Shown here: positions 7,122 through 9,127 of the stretch, one piece after another
Layout: every line of letters starts with the position of its first letter
Numbering within the stretch: the first letter of the stretch is position 1
Notes under the pieces: generated by a model
Seen by the model: only the letters and a program-made list of their open reading frames with translations
The model's database searches: none
What the model was told of the DNA's origin: nothing
Program-made: the position numbers and the translations under genes
DNA from: Thioglobus_A sp964344985
GTDB taxonomy: Bacteria > Pseudomonadota > Gammaproteobacteria > PS1 > Pseudothioglobaceae
Reading direction: 5' to 3'
DNA: 9,127 bases
Assembly (NCBI GenBank): GCA_964344985.1
Contig: CAYFPI010000024.1
Span: 1 to 9,127, forward strand

Positions 7122-9014
7122 TTAAATTAGATCGCCCGCATAATTCTCGATACCAGGGTTATTCTTCACGCCTTTAATCGTTGGATGGTTAACTTTTTTC
7201 AAATCTAAGTGCTTTTGTTTTCTTAGGTAATCTGCCGCCACATCCCACATTAAACGACCATTACCAACTGAACCCACTTGTGCCCAACCAGATACTTTGT
7301 AAGATTTATTTGGATCAATCGGTGTGCCTTCATCATCTTTCATATCACTAATACGATTACCTAGAGTTGCTGCAGGATCAATGGTGTAGTCCATACCACC
7401 CATTCTCACCATATCACCACCTGATTGCAAGTACGGGTCTTGCACAAATAAGTTCTCAGCAATGCCTTCAAGGGTTTCTTTAAGTTGTGAGCCTTTCATT
7501 TCAGAAACATAGGTTTCACCATAAGTCATTGATGTATTAGTCATCAAATCTTCCATGGTTACGTCATGCCCTGCTGGTACAGAAGTACCCCAACGAACAC
7601 CTGCTGACATAGCAAAATCTGCATTATGCTCTTCACGCAGTGAATTAACCAACACCTGATCCCAAGTACCCATAAAGTTACCACGACGATAAAGCGTTTG
7701 ACTCGTGCTACATAGTTTTTCAGTTAAGATTTCATTATAAGTTTTATCTAGGCGATCCATGTTATTTGACATCGCAGAACTACGCGCCTCTACAACATTT
7801 TCATCATATTTAGTATTACGCATCTTATTGATAAACGACACCATAGCCGCATCTGGCTTAATAAAGTCAGTCAAGATAGGTAGCATTTTGTAGTTATAGT
7901 CAACCATCTTATGGTTTTTAATTTCAAGATCCATCACACCAATGTACTTGCCTGAACAACCCGCATTAGTTACTACTGTCATGCCGCCAGGGTTTTTAAC
8001 CTCAATTGGCTTCGGCATGCCATCATGTGTATGACCACCAAAAATAGCATCAATACCAACAACACGTGAAGCCATCTTAATATCCACGTCCATGCCATTA
8101 TGAGAAACCACAATCACCGCATCTGGCTTTTCGTTCTCACGAATATCAGCCACTAATTCACTCATCTCATCTTCACGAAGACCAAATGACCAATCCGGGA
8201 AGAAATATTTTTGTGGGTTTGCGTTTGATGTTCTTGGGAATGCTTGACCAATTACTGCAATACGGTGCCCGCCTACATTTTTAATCACATACGGCTTAAA
8301 TGGCAAAGCATCATCTTCACTATATAGGCCGTTACCATCATACTTTTCAGTCATAGTAAAGTACTCATCGCCCATTAAAGCATCTTCAAGAATACGCACG
8401 TTTTGACCTAAGAAATCACCCTTAAAGAGGCCAACATTCTTCAAAGTTTCTTCTTCTTTATAAGTAAATTCCCAATGGCCAACCATTACATCCACGCCAA
8501 GCATATTACAAGCTTCAACCATATCGGCACCACGTGTCCAAAGTGATGTGCCTGATCCCTGCCAAGTATCACCACCATCAACAGTTAGCGTATTTTGAAC
8601 GCCGCCAGCGCTCTCTCTTAATGATTCTAGTACGGTTTTGATCTGACCAAAACCGCCAGTCTTTCCGTACTTAGCAGCCAAATCTTCAAAATTATTATAG
8701 GTAAATGCATAAGCCTCAGGTGAGCCTGGCTTAACGCCAATTTCCTTTAGAAGATTGTTACCCACTACATGTGGCAACTGGCCAAATGTTTTGCCAAATC
8801 CAAGGTTTACGTTTGGCTCACGAAAATAGTTTGGTAGCAAGTTTCCATGCGTATCAGTAATGTGCAAAATACGTGCATTACCGGTTTTTGGCACTTCGTA
8901 CATGTTGTCTTGTGATGACAGCTTTGCTGAGGCATCACCACCACAACCACTAATCATGCCGGCAGCTGATCCAGCACCTAAAACTTTGATAAATTCTCTA
9001 CGTGATAATGACAT
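7122..9014 (-). CDS. soxB: SoxB thiosulfohydrolase (sulfate thiol esterase)
   Basis: SoxB is the periplasmic dimanganese enzyme of the Sox pathway that hydrolyses sulfate from thiosulfate-derived adducts on the SoxY cysteine arm. This protein is 630 aa, somewhat longer than the 560-600 typical of the family. The N terminus carries a twin-arginine motif, SRREFIK (residues 4-10), then a hydrophobic stretch and ISGC (21-24), a possible lipobox. Metallophosphoesterase motifs follow: DTHG (54-57), DGGDTWQG (146-153), GHWE (179-182, the SoxB-typical variant of GNHE in 5'-nucleotidases), SHNG (304-307) and GGHTH (326-330). The C-terminal half has family blocks such as LYRRGNF, TYGETYVSEM and GGDMVRMGGMDYTIDP. 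GAGGAG (9020-9025) precedes the ATG. soxXYZA genes are absent from the window; a separate location would fit sulfur oxidisers with dispersed sox genes. A plain 5'-nucleotidase is unlikely given GHWE and the Sox-specific C-terminal blocks. Confidence 0.95.
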   Translation of the reverse strand: MSLSRREFIKVLGAGSAAGMISGCGGDASAKLSSQDNMYEVPKTGNARILHITDTHGNLLPNYFREPNVNLGFGKTFGQLPHVVGNNLLKEIGVKPGSPEAYAFTYNNFEDLAAKYGKTGGFGQIKTVLESLRESAGGVQNTLTVDGGDTWQGSGTSLWTRGADMVEACNMLGVDVMVGHWEFTYKEEETLKNVGLFKGDFLGQNVRILEDALMGDEYFTMTEKYDGNGLYSEDDALPFKPYVIKNVGGHRIAVIGQAFPRTSNANPQKYFFPDWSFGLREDEMSELVADIRENEKPDAVIVVSHNGMDVDIKMASRVVGIDAIFGGHTHDGMPKPIEVKNPGGMTVVTNAGCSGKYIGVMDLEIKNHKMVDYNYKMLPILTDFIKPDAAMVSFINKMRNTKYDENVVEARSSAMSNNMDRLDKTYNEILTEKLCSTSQTLYRRGNFMGTWDQVLVNSLREEHNADFAMSAGVRWGTSVPAGHDVTMEDLMTNTSMTYGETYVSEMKGSQLKETLEGIAENLFVQDPYLQSGGDMVRMGGMDYTIDPAATLGNRISDMKDDEGTPIDPNKSYKVSGWAQVGSVGNGRLMWDVAADYLRKQKHLDLKKVNHPTIKGVKNNPGIENYAGDLI

Positions 9015-9052
9015 ATTCTCTCCTCGGAAAAATTTAAAAAATACAAGATTAA

Positions 9053-9080
9053 ATGATACACAATTAAATTAAAGGGTCAA
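9053..9080 (-). promoter_or_regulatory. Candidate sigma-70 promoter of soxB
   Basis: On the minus strand TTGACC (9075-9080) and TATCAT (9053-9058) are separated by 16 bp; each matches consensus at five of six positions. A start near 9046 would give a leader of about 30 nt ending in the GAGGAG ribosome binding site at 9020-9025. Sequence between 9081 and the window end shows no gene or clear operator, but it is too short to judge upstream control. Confidence 0.5.
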
Positions 9081-9127
9081 GACAACTTAAGCGGCTCTTT
9101 TCTAATAATCGCAAGCAAAATTTTATA

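Noticed and set aside
8860..9072. Plus-strand frame of 70 codons running from the soxB 5' end into the upstream region
   Set aside because: Most of it is antisense to the SoxB signal peptide and first motif, and no promoter, ribosome site or domain supports it.

Overview
The window is a low-GC, gene-dense piece of a gammaproteobacterial chromosome carrying eight complete protein genes and no RNA gene, insertion sequence or CRISPR array that I can see. The combination of a SoxB-type sulfur oxidation protein, AT-rich intergenic regions and typical gammaproteobacterial translation proteins suggests a sulfur-oxidising gammaproteobacterium of the SUP05/Thioglobus or thiotrophic-symbiont kind. That placement is inference from protein character, not a database match.

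Region 1 (1-4311, minus strand) is the classical str operon. In transcription order it runs rpsL (S12), rpsG (S7), fusA (EF-G), tuf (EF-Tu), with gaps of 29, 18 and 11 nt. A promoter with perfect consensus -35 and -10 hexamers lies just upstream of rpsL. The window edge falls exactly on the tuf stop codon, so whatever follows tuf is not visible.

Region 2 (4312-5806) holds a divergent pair: a low-molecular-weight protein tyrosine phosphatase (minus strand, directly upstream of the str promoter) and kdsD (plus strand), the arabinose-5-phosphate isomerase that starts Kdo synthesis for lipopolysaccharide. They share a 52-nt intergenic region with a good extended -10 promoter for the phosphatase. 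A 145-nt convergent gap after kdsD holds a long imperfect palindrome.

Region 3 (5952-9127, minus strand) holds soxB, a Tat-exported SoxB thiosulfohydrolase with a possible lipobox, followed by a strong intrinsic terminator. The HupE/UreJ-like membrane protein gene starts right at the end of that terminator's U-tract. The other sox genes are not in the window.

No stretch longer than 300 bases lacks a gene. Most of the window is conserved housekeeping sequence and I see no convincing new multi-gene system. The points worth a second look are the terminator abutting the hupE-like start codon, the lipobox in SoxB, the palindrome between kdsD and the hupE-like gene, and the short rpsL-rpsG spacer.
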